A DNA stretch of 64,000 nt from CAYUVA01 sp964448115 [NCBI: uncultured bacterium] (GTDB taxonomy: Bacteria > CAYUVA01), in assembly GCA_964448115.1 (NCBI GenBank), contig CAYUVA010000020.1, positions 1-64,000 on the forward strand, written 5' to 3'. Below the pieces are notes generated by a model, which made no database searches, was not told the DNA's origin, and was given only the letters and a program-made list of their open reading frames with translations. Below, one piece after another: positions 1-8,545 of the stretch; the first letter of the stretch is position 1; each line of letters starts with the position of its first letter. Both the position numbers and the translations under genes were made by a program.

Positions 1-150
1 CTATGTATCCTCCTGGAGGTAGTTACGGAGATCCATGGTTTGATTGCATGAATAGCAGTTGCAAAAGTTCGCTCCGCTTGGTAGTATATACTATAAGATC
101 ATTTTGAGCGTATATTATTGCATGATCGGCGATGAAGAACATAACCTGAG

Positions 151-450
151 ATGAAAAAACTTGGTGAAATAAAGAGAATACTTCGAGAGAACAAAAAGCT
201 ACTTGAAGAAAAATTTAACATTAAGGAAATAGGCATATTCGGATCATATATTTCGGGCAATACCAACGAACAAAGTGATGTTGATCTTCTTGTTTCATTC
301 TTTGATGACGATAAAATTAGTCTGCTTGATTTCATAAAAATTGAGTCATATCTAAGCGACCTATTGGGCGTAAAAGTCGATTTAGTAGAAAAATCAACCC
401 TGAAACCTCGTATCGGAACTAATATACTTAAGCAGGTTGAATATCTATGA
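151..450 (+). CDS. mntA: MNT-type nucleotidyltransferase antitoxin (MntA-like)
   Basis: This 99-residue protein has the minimal nucleotidyltransferase signature GS-X10-DxD (GSYISGNTNEQSDVD, about residues 31-45). That motif is the hallmark of MntA antitoxins, which AMPylate a tyrosine of a partner HEPN toxin and so silence its RNase activity. A following conserved acidic stretch (VKVDLVEK) supplies the likely third metal ligand. The stop codon overlaps the start of the next gene by 4 bp, giving the usual antitoxin-toxin coupled layout. The pair is more AT-rich than the envelope operon beside it, as expected of a mobile module. Family assignment is firm; the AMPylation activity is known from the family and not shown here. 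Confidence 0.9.
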   Translation: MKKLGEIKRILRENKKLLEEKFNIKEIGIFGSYISGNTNEQSDVDLLVSFFDDDKISLLDFIKIESYLSDLLGVKVDLVEKSTLKPRIGTNILKQVEYL

Positions 451-797
451 AAAGAGATTTTTTAGACTACCTTGCGGATATTATAGAAGCAATGAAGAAT
501 GTCAATGTTTTCATTAAGGATTTAACTTATAATGATTTCATAAATGACACGAAATCTATTTATGCTGTTACAAGAGCTATAGAAATAATCGGTGAAGCAT
601 CAAAGAAAATTCCTGATAACATCAGGAGTCAGAATCCAGAAGTTCCCTGGAAAGAGATGTCTGGGATGCGGGATAAGCTGATACATGAATACTTTGGAGT
701 CAACCTTCGAAGGGTATGGCTTACAGCAACACGGGATGTCCCTACCATTCTGCCTATGATAGAAGATTTGCTAGAGGATTTAATTGATGACTCATAG
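447..797 (+). CDS. hepT: HEPN-domain toxin, DUF86/HepT-like ribonuclease
   Basis: This 116-residue all-helical protein carries the RX4HXY motif (RDKLIHEY, about residues 73-80). In HepT toxins this motif holds the RNase active site (Arg, His) and the tyrosine that MntA modifies. The surrounding sequence (EIIGEASKKIP, then VPWKEMSGMRDKLIHEYFGV) is typical of DUF86. The start ATG overlaps the stop of mntA (ATGA), so translation is coupled. In other bacteria such pairs act as type VII toxin-antitoxin modules or as antiphage guards. All visible catalytic residues are intact, so it should be active unless neutralised. Confidence 0.9.
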   Translation: MKRDFLDYLADIIEAMKNVNVFIKDLTYNDFINDTKSIYAVTRAIEIIGEASKKIPDNIRSQNPEVPWKEMSGMRDKLIHEYFGVNLRRVWLTATRDVPTILPMIEDLLEDLIDDS

Positions 798-917
798 CTA
801 TTTTTTTCTAGCTGGGGTAGCAGGGACATCGATATCGCCGTGTGGTATCGTGCTTACGGCAGGGCGATAGGCTGGGGGAATGCTGGGGCTGGTTATCGCT
901 AGCCGATGCCCAGTGGA

Positions 918-1778
918 TTACTTCAACATGAATTTGGCTTCCTTACTGTTTGGACGCCTGGATAGAACCTCTTTCCAGATCTGCCGTGCCTTATCTTTTT
1001 CGCCCTGTTTGAATAATCTATATGCGATATCATTCTTTACCGCTCCCCAACTATCTCGGCATCTTGGGCAGCGATCCCAGAACTTGGTCCAAAGCCTTAA
1101 TGCATCCTGTGTTTTTCCCAGGTTTACATATACCCAGCCAAGTCTATAGGCAGCCTCATCATTATCGGGATCGAATTTTAAAGCCCACAAATACTCGTTT
1201 TTTGCCTCATCGAGCCTTTCCATGGTTTCATAGGCTTTTGCTATGCGTAAGTGTACCTTGGGATTTGAGAAATCTCTACCGACCACCTTCTCAAAGGCAG
1301 CTTTTGCTTGTTCATACTGGTGAAGAATGCTGTGCATAACCCCAAGTAGATAGAAGCCGTCTATGAAGTCAGGCTGTACCTCTGTCATCTGTTTGATTTC
1401 CTCGAGTGCGTCCTTAAGTTTGCCTTGTTCGATGAAAATAAGCGCACTATTTCTTCTTGCTGATATATCCTTTGGAGCCTTCTCTTTAGCTATCCTGAAG
1501 GCTTTGAGTGCTTTATCATCATCCTCAAGACGCATATAGATCTCACCAAGCAGGATGTATGTATCAGCTAATTCAGGGTCGGTCTTGATTGCCTTAGCGC
1601 AGAGCTTCTTCGCCTTCTCAAGCATTTTCAGGCGCTCCTTGCCAGATGCCTTGTCTGACTGCTGTTTCAGCCTATCAGCCTCCAACAGGTACGAGGAAGC
1701 CTTTTTTCCCCAGGCTAAGGAACCAGCTATGCAGAGTATCGATAGAATGATTACCGCTTGAATCACTTTATTTTTCAT
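918..1778 (-). CDS. Secreted tetratricopeptide-repeat protein
   Basis: This 286-residue protein starts with a Sec-type signal (MKNKVIQAVIILSILCIAGSLAWG, quoted in part: VIILSILCIAGSLAWG). About six TPR units follow, from residue 60 onward, each with the expected spacing of small and aromatic residues (for example DTYILLGEIYMRLEDDDKAL). The C-terminal repeats contain CPRCRD, a possible metal- or disulfide-forming pair. TPR proteins are scaffolds, so no enzymatic role can be read. It is the last gene of the minus-strand envelope operon, and its start overlaps the amidase stop by 11 bp. The periplasmic location and company suggest a helper in wall or lipoprotein assembly (inference). Confidence 0.8.
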   Translation of the reverse strand: MKNKVIQAVIILSILCIAGSLAWGKKASSYLLEADRLKQQSDKASGKERLKMLEKAKKLCAKAIKTDPELADTYILLGEIYMRLEDDDKALKAFRIAKEKAPKDISARRNSALIFIEQGKLKDALEEIKQMTEVQPDFIDGFYLLGVMHSILHQYEQAKAAFEKVVGRDFSNPKVHLRIAKAYETMERLDEAKNEYLWALKFDPDNDEAAYRLGWVYVNLGKTQDALRLWTKFWDRCPRCRDSWGAVKNDIAYRLFKQGEKDKARQIWKEVLSRRPNSKEAKFMLK

Positions 1779-2580
1779 CTTTCACCATCACCTTTTCCAA
1801 GCCTTTGAAGATAGCTTGTGCAGCCTGCTGTCTAAATTTACCACTAGAAAGCAGCTTTTCGTCTCTGGGATTGGATATATACCCGATCTCCAGCAACACT
1901 GCTGGCATTCGCGTCTCCCTAAGCACCAAAAAATTCGCCTTTTGTGGCTTTCGCGGTTTGATGTCCAGGTTTTTGCTCAAGCCATCAAAGAACACCCTGG
2001 CGAAATGCTCACTCATATCCCAGTAATATCTGCGTTCAAAGGTTCTAAGCAAAAGCTCAGAGGTGGTTAAATTGGGAGCGATCTTGAAAAAGTCAATATC
2101 TTTTGCCACCTCATTTTCCTTTATCGCCAGTAATTGCGCCTCGCGCTTGCCTGGATCCTCAGTAAATGAATAGGTCTCCATACCGCTTGCTCTTGGATCT
2201 GTCCATGCATTTATATGTATGCTCAAAAAAAGATCCGCATTATACCGATCAGCGATCAATACACGCTTGCTTAGATCGACAAAGTAGTCCCCTTTGCGAG
2301 TCAGGTAAACCTCAACACCCTCATCCTCTAATATTTTGGCAAGCTTCAAAGCTATATCCAGTGCTACATCCTTTTCCTTTAGACCACTTTTTCCCACAGC
2401 TCCAAAGTCATCGCCGCCATGTCCTGGATCCAGGATCACCTTCTGTATCCTGTATGTATAATCGTCCTGACCATAGGCTAGGTAAAGTAGGAAAGAAAAT
2501 AGTGCTATTGTCCAAATCATAACCATTGGGAGGTTATTCATTTGCGTTCCATCCTTCAGAGATAATAACTTGGTAAGCAT
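1768..2580 (-). CDS. N-acetylmuramoyl-L-alanine amidase (Amidase_3)
   Basis: This 270-residue zinc amidase would cleave the MurNAc-L-Ala bond in peptidoglycan. The Amidase_3 motifs are complete: VILDPGHGGDDFGAVG (first zinc His), a Glu in the KENEVAKD region, LSIHINA (second His) and VLLEIGYISNPRD (catalytic Glu). A single hydrophobic segment near the N terminus (MVMIWTIALFSFLLYLAYG) is a signal or anchor. Two starts are possible: the ATG at 2580, preceded by AAGGGA, and an ATG 39 bases downstream, also with a purine-rich site. It lies 5 bases after the acyltransferase gene and overlaps the TPR gene, consistent with one transcript. Confidence 0.93.
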   Translation of the reverse strand: MLTKLLSLKDGTQMNNLPMVMIWTIALFSFLLYLAYGQDDYTYRIQKVILDPGHGGDDFGAVGKSGLKEKDVALDIALKLAKILEDEGVEVYLTRKGDYFVDLSKRVLIADRYNADLFLSIHINAWTDPRASGMETYSFTEDPGKREAQLLAIKENEVAKDIDFFKIAPNLTTSELLLRTFERRYYWDMSEHFARVFFDGLSKNLDIKPRKPQKANFLVLRETRMPAVLLEIGYISNPRDEKLLSSGKFRQQAAQAIFKGLEKVMVKDEK

Positions 2581-2585
2581 CTTTT

Positions 2586-3917
2586 CTATCCCTTGAAGAC
2601 GGATCTTCTTTTCTTAAGGAGTAATAACAACTCCTCTTGTATTGCTTGCCTAATTATCTGGCTGAGGTCGCTTGCATGCCCCAACTCACTATTGCTAATG
2701 TCTGCTTCATCTGGTGGCATCACGACCTTCCTGAAGGAGATAGTCCACTTGGAGGGTAGGGGGACAAATGCGATCGGCGTTGGCAGTAAGATGAATGAAG
2801 GTACCACCGGCAGAAAAGGTAATCCCAGCAATCGACCTGGAAGGGTTAGGCTGGATAATATCGGATAGGTCTCCTCGCTTCCTATAACCGCTGTGGGAAC
2901 GATGCCAATTCGTTTTTCCAGTGCAAGATTAAACAGGTAATAGTCCTTGAATGCCTGTACCGTGTACCTTTTCTTGTATGATTTCTTACTTCCTTCATAT
3001 CCCTCGGGAAAGGCTATCACCGTCATCTGATCCTCTAAAACTCGCTTTGTGTTATGGTAACAGCTTAGAACCTGACCAGTACGGGAAAGATAGGTGCTGA
3101 GAAAGGGTAGCTTAAAGTACACAGGAGATACTAGAATCCTTAGATTGTCTGCATCGTATCCATTTTTTAATAGAGCCATCTTGATCATGGCACCATCCCA
3201 AGGGATTATTCCAGCGTGATTTGCCAGGAACATGACCCTGTCATCCTTTGGTATATTCTCCACGCCGATTACCTGGCAGCGAAAATAGACCGTGAACATG
3301 AAATCGAAGAATGGTTGCCACCACTTGAAGATCATGGGATCATATCCGAAACGATCGGTCCGATAATCACCTCTTGAGCGAATGTAAACCTGTTGTGTAT
3401 ATCTATATACCTCCAGCAGGATCAATCTCATTAGCTTGATCAAAGTTTTCGGCTTGAGATCCAGCTTGAAGGGAGTTAGCAGCCTGGTAAGTTCATCCCA
3501 GAAACCTTCTCGGCTCTTGTCCATCTCCTTTTTATCATCGCTTTGTGCTAGCTCGCTATTCGTCCTTTCCTCGATCCTCTGATCAATCGTGTCAGCTACT
3601 TCAGCGGGCATCTCGGTTTGTTCGTCGGTGGTGCTGCTGCCGCGAGACTGCAACTCCCGAAGCTCGGAAAGCATAGCATCCACATCCCTATCACTTAGAA
3701 TTGTCTTAGTATCGTCCAACTTACCCTCAGGCTGTATGACTTTGGTCGATCTTTTTTGAGCTTTCTTTTTCGCAATCGTGTCCTTTCCGCTTACTTTCGG
3801 CTCATCAGGGGGAGTGATTACCAGGTCTTCAGGGGGGATTCTTATCTTAAAGGAAGCTGCCTTTTTCTTCTTGCTGAAGGGGTCTGTACCCAGTACATCA
3901 TCGTCTGACTTAGACAA
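2586..3917 (-). CDS. PlsC-type lysophospholipid acyltransferase with long N-terminal extension
   Basis: The C-terminal half of this 443-residue protein is a PlsC-like glycerolipid acyltransferase. It has [10 protein letters not shown] (catalytic His and Asp spaced HX6D, as in the NHAG-LP-D subgroup rather than the usual HX4D) and [14 protein letters not shown] (acceptor-binding block). The first ~150 residues are charged, low in hydrophobics and Lys/Glu-rich, so probably disordered; this is not a standard part of PlsC. A hydrophobic patch near FMFTVYF may sit on the membrane. The start overlaps the parA stop by 8 bp. The substrate is not readable from sequence; a membrane lipid is likely. Confidence 0.85.
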   Translation of the reverse strand: MSKSDDDVLGTDPFSKKKKAASFKIRIPPEDLVITPPDEPKVSGKDTIAKKKAQKRSTKVIQPEGKLDDTKTILSDRDVDAMLSELRELQSRGSSTTDEQTEMPAEVADTIDQRIEERTNSELAQSDDKKEMDKSREGFWDELTRLLTPFKLDLKPKTLIKLMRLILLEVYRYTQQVYIRSRGDYRTDRFGYDPMIFKWWQPFFDFMFTVYFRCQVIGVENIPKDDRVMFLANHAGIIPWDGAMIKMALLKNGYDADNLRILVSPVYFKLPFLSTYLSRTGQVLSCYHNTKRVLEDQMTVIAFPEGYEGSKKSYKKRYTVQAFKDYYLFNLALEKRIGIVPTAVIGSEETYPILSSLTLPGRLLGLPFLPVVPSFILLPTPIAFVPLPSKWTISFRKVVMPPDEADISNSELGHASDLSQIIRQAIQEELLLLLKKRRSVFKG

Positions 3918-4674
3918 TCGCCAACACCTCCCTTGCCAGATGGCGCATCATCTTGGCGCCAGAAGATCGAGGTGCATAATGGAAGACAGCTTTACCGTGA
4001 CTCTGTGCCTCGTCCAGTTTGACATTGAACCTTATCACCGTCTTTGCCAGCTTTTCCTTGAAGTGCGCCTTGAGCTTTCTAAGTACCGCATCGGCAAGCT
4101 TGGTCGGACGATAGAATGTCGCTGCCACCAGAGATAGGCGTGGTTTTGATCGACCAAATTCCCCTCGAACCTGTTTGATGGTAAGCTCCACCTCGGCAGA
4201 GCCATCCATTGCCAGATAGGTTAAAGGCACTGGAACGATAACATCATCGGCGGCGTTTAGAATGTTCAAAGTAAGCAATCCAAGCGATGGCGGGGCATCT
4301 ATTATCACATAATCGAAGCCATGTATCTTTTGTAAAAGCTGTAGCAGTAAAAAGTACTTAACCTCATCGGCAGCTATGACTTCGGGCAGGCGACTCAAGT
4401 CCTTGCCGGCTGGAATGATGCTCAGGTTGTCAATATAGGTCGGTGTCAATCTATCACCAGGGTTTTCAGATCGAGCAAGTAGCATGTCCATCATGGTCAG
4501 TTTTGCATCTTCAGCAGTTATCCCCAATGATTTACCTGCCTGACCTTGAGGGTCCATGTCGCAAAGCAGTACCTTGAATTTTGCGTCCTCTGCAAAATAG
4601 GCGGCTAGATTTACGGCGATAGTTGTTTTGCCCGCTCCCCCCTTCTCGTTTACTATGGCGATGATCTTAGTCAA
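3910..4674 (-). CDS. ParA/Soj family ATPase
   Basis: This 254-residue protein has the deviant Walker A motif ([10 protein letters not shown], residues 9-18), Walker A' ([12 protein letters not shown]) and Walker B ([11 protein letters not shown]) of ParA ATPases. These dimerise on ATP and position cargo on the nucleoid or membrane. No parB or parS is visible next to it. Instead it sits between an epimerase-like gene and an acyltransferase gene in an envelope operon. It is therefore better read as an orphan ParA that places a protein complex than as the chromosome partition ATPase. That role is inference; the family call is secure. Confidence 0.9.
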   Translation of the reverse strand: MTKIIAIVNEKGGAGKTTIAVNLAAYFAEDAKFKVLLCDMDPQGQAGKSLGITAEDAKLTMMDMLLARSENPGDRLTPTYIDNLSIIPAGKDLSRLPEVIAADEVKYFLLLQLLQKIHGFDYVIIDAPPSLGLLTLNILNAADDVIVPVPLTYLAMDGSAEVELTIKQVRGEFGRSKPRLSLVAATFYRPTKLADAVLRKLKAHFKEKLAKTVIRFNVKLDEAQSHGKAVFHYAPRSSGAKMMRHLAREVLAIV

Positions 4675-4679
4675 TGATC

Positions 4680-5771
4680 TTATGCTCCCCAGAAACCCTC
4701 TTCGTCATCCTCATCGAGGTCGCCGGTTTTCTCCTTCATTGCCGACTGGATGCGCTCCTCGATATATTTATAGATAGGCTCCTGCGTGGAGACATCGGGG
4801 ACAATCAGTTCCTCGTCTTTTTTCTCAATATATCTAGAAACCCGGGAGTTTTCTACGAAGTCAGCAAGTGCCTCCTCGGAGCTGAATCTCGCCTGGAACT
4901 TGAGTACTTCCTTAGCCTTTGTGGGATCAGCACAACAGACATACTTAAGATAATTCATAAATGCGCCGGGGAAATCAGATATTCTAAGCATCCACAGGGT
5001 ATCCAATACCATATTGCTCAAGGGACTGGGGATGGGGATCGCTACCTGCCCATTCATTCGGATAGCCTTGGATAAAGGAACAGCGCCATCCCCGACGATG
5101 TTGAAGGCGCCTGAATGATCTGATTCCACAGCCAGCATAAGAGCTTCGATCATATCCTGCTCATGAAGAAACTGCATCATGGGGTCGAAGCCAAGGTTGG
5201 TTATTATATAGGGACGACGAAACATGTTTACAAAGTAAGAATTATAGTTGACTCCCAGCACAGGTGCATGTCTCAGGATGGTAACCGTTATCTGTGGATT
5301 CTTTGCCTTGAATTGCCTGGCAAGCTTTTCAACCTCGACCTTATCAGCCATGAAGGGAAAGCCTCTCGGCGCTTTCAAGGGGAAATCCTCGGGGATGAAG
5401 TTCGGATTGGTAGCTGATGCTCCATAGACGAATGTCGGAGAGGGTATTATTATCTTCTTCACATTGCCAGCCTGGCAGGCGCTGAACATCCTTATGGTGC
5501 CGATGACATCGACCTCGTGAGCATAAGAGGCGTTATGCCTTGGATTTTTCATGCGAGCGAGGTGGACCATACAATCGATCTTATTTTCCTTTATAATCTC
5601 TGGAATGCGTGGATGCCGGATATCAGCCTTGATAAACTCGACTTTCTTGAAGCTGACAGTCGGCTCGGCAACATCGATAGCCAACACCTTGCGGAAGCGA
5701 CTATCGCCATCGAGCAGCTCCACCAAGTGTTTGCCAACCTCTCCAGCGGCACCTGTAACCACGATATTCAT
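4680..5771 (-). CDS. NAD-dependent epimerase/dehydratase (extended SDR)
   Basis: This 363-residue extended short-chain dehydrogenase has a Rossmann glycine motif at the N terminus ([16 protein letters not shown]). The usual YxxxK catalytic pair is not clear: the region [19 protein letters not shown] matches the family, but the lysine contributed by [11 protein letters not shown] follows a phenylalanine-rich stretch without the tyrosine. This suggests an atypical member that may bind, rather than turn over, its nucleotide sugar. The last 60 residues are acidic ([13 protein letters not shown]). It is encoded 5 bases ahead of parA in the same operon. Substrate unknown. Confidence 0.8.
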   Translation of the reverse strand: MNIVVTGAAGEVGKHLVELLDGDSRFRKVLAIDVAEPTVSFKKVEFIKADIRHPRIPEIIKENKIDCMVHLARMKNPRHNASYAHEVDVIGTIRMFSACQAGNVKKIIIPSPTFVYGASATNPNFIPEDFPLKAPRGFPFMADKVEVEKLARQFKAKNPQITVTILRHAPVLGVNYNSYFVNMFRRPYIITNLGFDPMMQFLHEQDMIEALMLAVESDHSGAFNIVGDGAVPLSKAIRMNGQVAIPIPSPLSNMVLDTLWMLRISDFPGAFMNYLKYVCCADPTKAKEVLKFQARFSSEEALADFVENSRVSRYIEKKDEELIVPDVSTQEPIYKYIEERIQSAMKEKTGDLDEDDEEGFWGA

Positions 5772-5928
5772 TACAATATACTTGTGTCCTCAAGGGTGGT
5801 TGAGCATAAGCCTAAACGCCTTAACATCCCGTGCTTTTTACAAGCATATCCTTGTTGTTAACATTAACAGGAAAAGCTGACTTATTCAACAGCTTCCCTG
5901 TCAAGAGAAGTAATATCCTGATCTCTAA

Positions 5929-7059
5929 TTAGATTAGCAGGTGTTCACCATCTTTTATGATTATCTTTTCATCGCCATTTTGATATGTAGCCTTGAGAGT
6001 TGGCTTAAAGACGATATAATCCTCGTGGAAAGACACCTTTACCGGACCTCCGAAGGAACTATTGTCGCCGAATGCTATATGAATTGTGCCCAAGATCTTC
6101 TCGGTTTCCAGGATATTGTCCGCACGCGATGCCTTTTCGTTTGTGCCAATGCCAAGCTCGGCAACATTCTGTGCCTGGGGCATCTTTTTAAACATGTCCC
6201 TTAGCCGATCAACAGTGGGACCGCTCCCCTCAATCTTTGTACAGTAGCCATCCTCAACATGAAATGTAACCGGCTCGGTGAACTTGCAGGTCGGACCGTA
6301 CTCGGCGACCAGCTTCCCTTGTGCGGTACCATGCTTCGGTGCGGTGAAGCTCTCGCCGGCGGGAAGATTACCAAAATCCCCCGGCTCATGGAATAATCCA
6401 GTATCCGCCTCCCAGAGATCCTCCTCGATCTCCATGGTCAGATGAGTGCCGTTGGGGGCTGATATGGTAATGAGCGATGTTCCTTTGAGCGCTTGTATCA
6501 GCTTCAGGCATCTTTCCTTCACCTTGTTCCAGTCAGCAAGCATCGGTCCCTGCATCATCGCCGGATCGAACAAGGGCATGCTTGCATAGCGTACTCCCCC
6601 GAACTCGGTGAGCAGATACCGGAAGCTGGTATGGGTAGTCGAATAGTTTGCCAGGGCAATAACGATATTAGGGATCTGTTCTCCATACCTTGAGATCGTA
6701 TCCTTCAGGATGTTAAGCTGCTGACGCTGTATCCTCTTTTCGAGCAGTGCATCGAAGTCTATAACCTTGGAGAACTCTTCTATCGCAGCCTCTGAGAACG
6801 CAGCCTTCCAGGCATCCAGGGGTGGCTCTGCGCCTCCGCAGCCGGTTGCGGGGTAAATTACCAGCTTCACCGCAGCGAAGCTATTGCAGTGATCGGCTAG
6901 CTTCTCGGTAAGTTCAAGAACTTCCTGGCGACGCCGTCTGTCTGCATCGTTCAACTGCTCGCCGGGTTGAATTCGATCCGCTAAAAAGAGGATTCGTTCA
7001 CCGGTTTTATACCCCATGTTGGTAAAGAGGATGCTTTCGGCTATGGTAGCTATATCCAT
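5929..7059 (-). CDS. M29-family metallo-aminopeptidase
   Basis: This 376-residue protein matches the thermophilic aminopeptidase (AmpT/M29) family. The C-terminal half has the expected series of metal-binding blocks: AELGIGTNEKASR, then GTIHIAFGDNSSFGGP, then VSFHEDYIVFKP. M29 enzymes remove N-terminal residues from peptides with a pair of metal ions. No signal peptide is visible, so it should be cytoplasmic. It begins one base after the upstream lipoprotein gene ends, so it is translationally linked to a lipoprotein and LolA; why a cytoplasmic peptidase is kept in that group is unclear. Confidence 0.85.
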   Translation of the reverse strand: MDIATIAESILFTNMGYKTGERILFLADRIQPGEQLNDADRRRRQEVLELTEKLADHCNSFAAVKLVIYPATGCGGAEPPLDAWKAAFSEAAIEEFSKVIDFDALLEKRIQRQQLNILKDTISRYGEQIPNIVIALANYSTTHTSFRYLLTEFGGVRYASMPLFDPAMMQGPMLADWNKVKERCLKLIQALKGTSLITISAPNGTHLTMEIEEDLWEADTGLFHEPGDFGNLPAGESFTAPKHGTAQGKLVAEYGPTCKFTEPVTFHVEDGYCTKIEGSGPTVDRLRDMFKKMPQAQNVAELGIGTNEKASRADNILETEKILGTIHIAFGDNSSFGGPVKVSFHEDYIVFKPTLKATYQNGDEKIIIKDGEHLLI

Positions 7060-7719
7060 CTATCTAATCTCCTTTTTATTTTTGCCGAATCGCCAGGTCG
7101 CGCTTAGCTCGCCTAACGGTCCGGTTATGAGCAACTTAATCTGATCGGTTTGTTCATCGATATGCCTCTTTCCATTGGTCTTATCGATTGCATCAAAGGT
7201 TACCCGGTAAATATCCCTCCAGGCGGTAAAGAATGGGAAATACCTATCCTTAAAGGCTTTGGGCATTTTATACTTTACGATTTTTCTAGCCGGTAATCTC
7301 ATTGAATCATCTATCAACAGGTAAATTTTCCATTCACAATTTGGCTCATCAAGCTCGCCCCATTCTTCCATCCCCGGGTAAAAGCCGACCAGAAAACTCT
7401 CCTTTTCCTTGAATTTCTCTTCGGCTACTGCTCTGCGAGCCTTCATTTGTTCAACTTCCAGCTTATAATAACCAGCCTCCTCCACGAGCAAAGCCCCTGT
7501 GTATTCCCAGCTCTCATACACGATATCCATCCTTAGTTCATAGATCCCATAGATCATGCTCGCTGAACGACGATACTTTTGGATAGCTTCCCTCAGTGTC
7601 ATCGGTTGCCTCAAAGCTGCACCAGGCTCGGAATATTGAATGAAATGGTTTGATGCGCATGACATTACTAGGCAGAATACTCCCGTGATAATAAGCATTA
7701 TATGTATTCTTTCTCTCAT
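7060..7719 (-). CDS. Putative outer-membrane lipoprotein following LolA
   Basis: This 219-residue protein has a lipoprotein signal: a hydrophobic run ending in LVMSC with the lipidated cysteine at residue 21. The mature part is mixed alpha/beta with aromatic and charged residues and no motif I recognise. It starts inside the stop codon of lolA (4-bp overlap). A lipoprotein directly downstream of lolA recalls LolB, but the size and order are also seen for unrelated LolA-linked lipoproteins, and I do not see LolB sequence landmarks. Read it as a lipoprotein that probably works with the LolA-like carrier. Confidence 0.7.
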   Translation of the reverse strand: MRERIHIMLIITGVFCLVMSCASNHFIQYSEPGAALRQPMTLREAIQKYRRSASMIYGIYELRMDIVYESWEYTGALLVEEAGYYKLEVEQMKARRAVAEEKFKEKESFLVGFYPGMEEWGELDEPNCEWKIYLLIDDSMRLPARKIVKYKMPKAFKDRYFPFFTAWRDIYRVTFDAIDKTNGKRHIDEQTDQIKLLITGPLGELSATWRFGKNKKEIR

Positions 7720-8441
7720 CTTATCTCCTTGGGGTTGATCCTCTCACCATTGAAATCGTAAATGGTTGCGTTGTCTGGTGGTTTGAACTTAAACATATCC
7801 TGCTTAGCATTTTTCATATCATAAGTTTCCATGTTATCAATATAAATTGTGGTCTTCGCTTCCATCGCATCTTCGATGACAAAGCCCTCAAGGCGAATAT
7901 GGGGAATATTGAAATTTAGTTGCAATGCACTCAGGTTAGGATACCTGGTTTTAGGCTCAAGGATAATCCTGAACAGGGTTTGGTTATTATCGTATCTGCT
8001 CTCTTTTATATCAAATTTCCCGGTTACCTGCTCATAGCCCTGGGACAAGGCTGTTATTAGGTCAGGAAAGTGTGAGTCCTGCACTGGTTCGGTGAAGACT
8101 TGCCTGTCCTTTGGGATGTACATCCATATCCGCTTTCCATCGCAGATTACAAGCTGCTTCTTAGGCTCGGTGTACTCCCATCGCAACAGTAGTGGAGCGC
8201 TGATATACAACTTACCCTTACTTATCTCCACCTCGCCGATCATCGGATTTATTGATTCCTGCCTGAAGTTGCTCTTATGACTGCCTAGCTGCCTTAGGTA
8301 GCCAAGACACTTCCTTATTATCTCCTCATCGTTCTTTGGATTAGCCATGGGTGTATATGTTTCAGATAGGGCGTGTAATGGAACCAGTGGCAACAAATTT
8401 GCAATAGTAACTATGAAGATATGTAAAAGTAATTTACTCAT
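7716..8441 (-). CDS. lolA: LolA-like periplasmic lipoprotein carrier
   Basis: This 241-residue protein has a signal peptide ending near LPLVPLHALS. The LolA/LppX fold signature follows: FRQESINPMIGEVEISKGKL, LLLRWEYTEPKKQLVICDGKRIWMY (quoted from the region of residues 80-110 by key words RWEYTEP and DGKRIWMYIP), then a series of beta strands. LolA carries lipoproteins or lipids across the periplasm between membranes. It lies between an MMPL/RND exporter and a lipoprotein gene; such trios are common where the LolA homologue serves a special lipid or lipoprotein and not the housekeeping pathway. No second lolA is in the window to compare. Confidence 0.85.
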   Translation of the reverse strand: MSKLLLHIFIVTIANLLPLVPLHALSETYTPMANPKNDEEIIRKCLGYLRQLGSHKSNFRQESINPMIGEVEISKGKLYISAPLLLRWEYTEPKKQLVICDGKRIWMYIPKDRQVFTEPVQDSHFPDLITALSQGYEQVTGKFDIKESRYDNNQTLFRIILEPKTRYPNLSALQLNFNIPHIRLEGFVIEDAMEAKTTIYIDNMETYDMKNAKQDMFKFKPPDNATIYDFNGERINPKEIR

Positions 8442-8545
8442 TTTCAGTTTTTTCAGTTTCAGAAGCTAACACGAGATCAGTTTATAGTCAATTTTTTTAC
8501 CGGAGCGCCTGCTATATAAGCTGCCAGGCAAAGCGATGGACACCC

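Noticed and set aside
3-110. Short open frame at the left edge
   Set aside because: 36 codons with no motif; could be a gene end, but nothing supports it.
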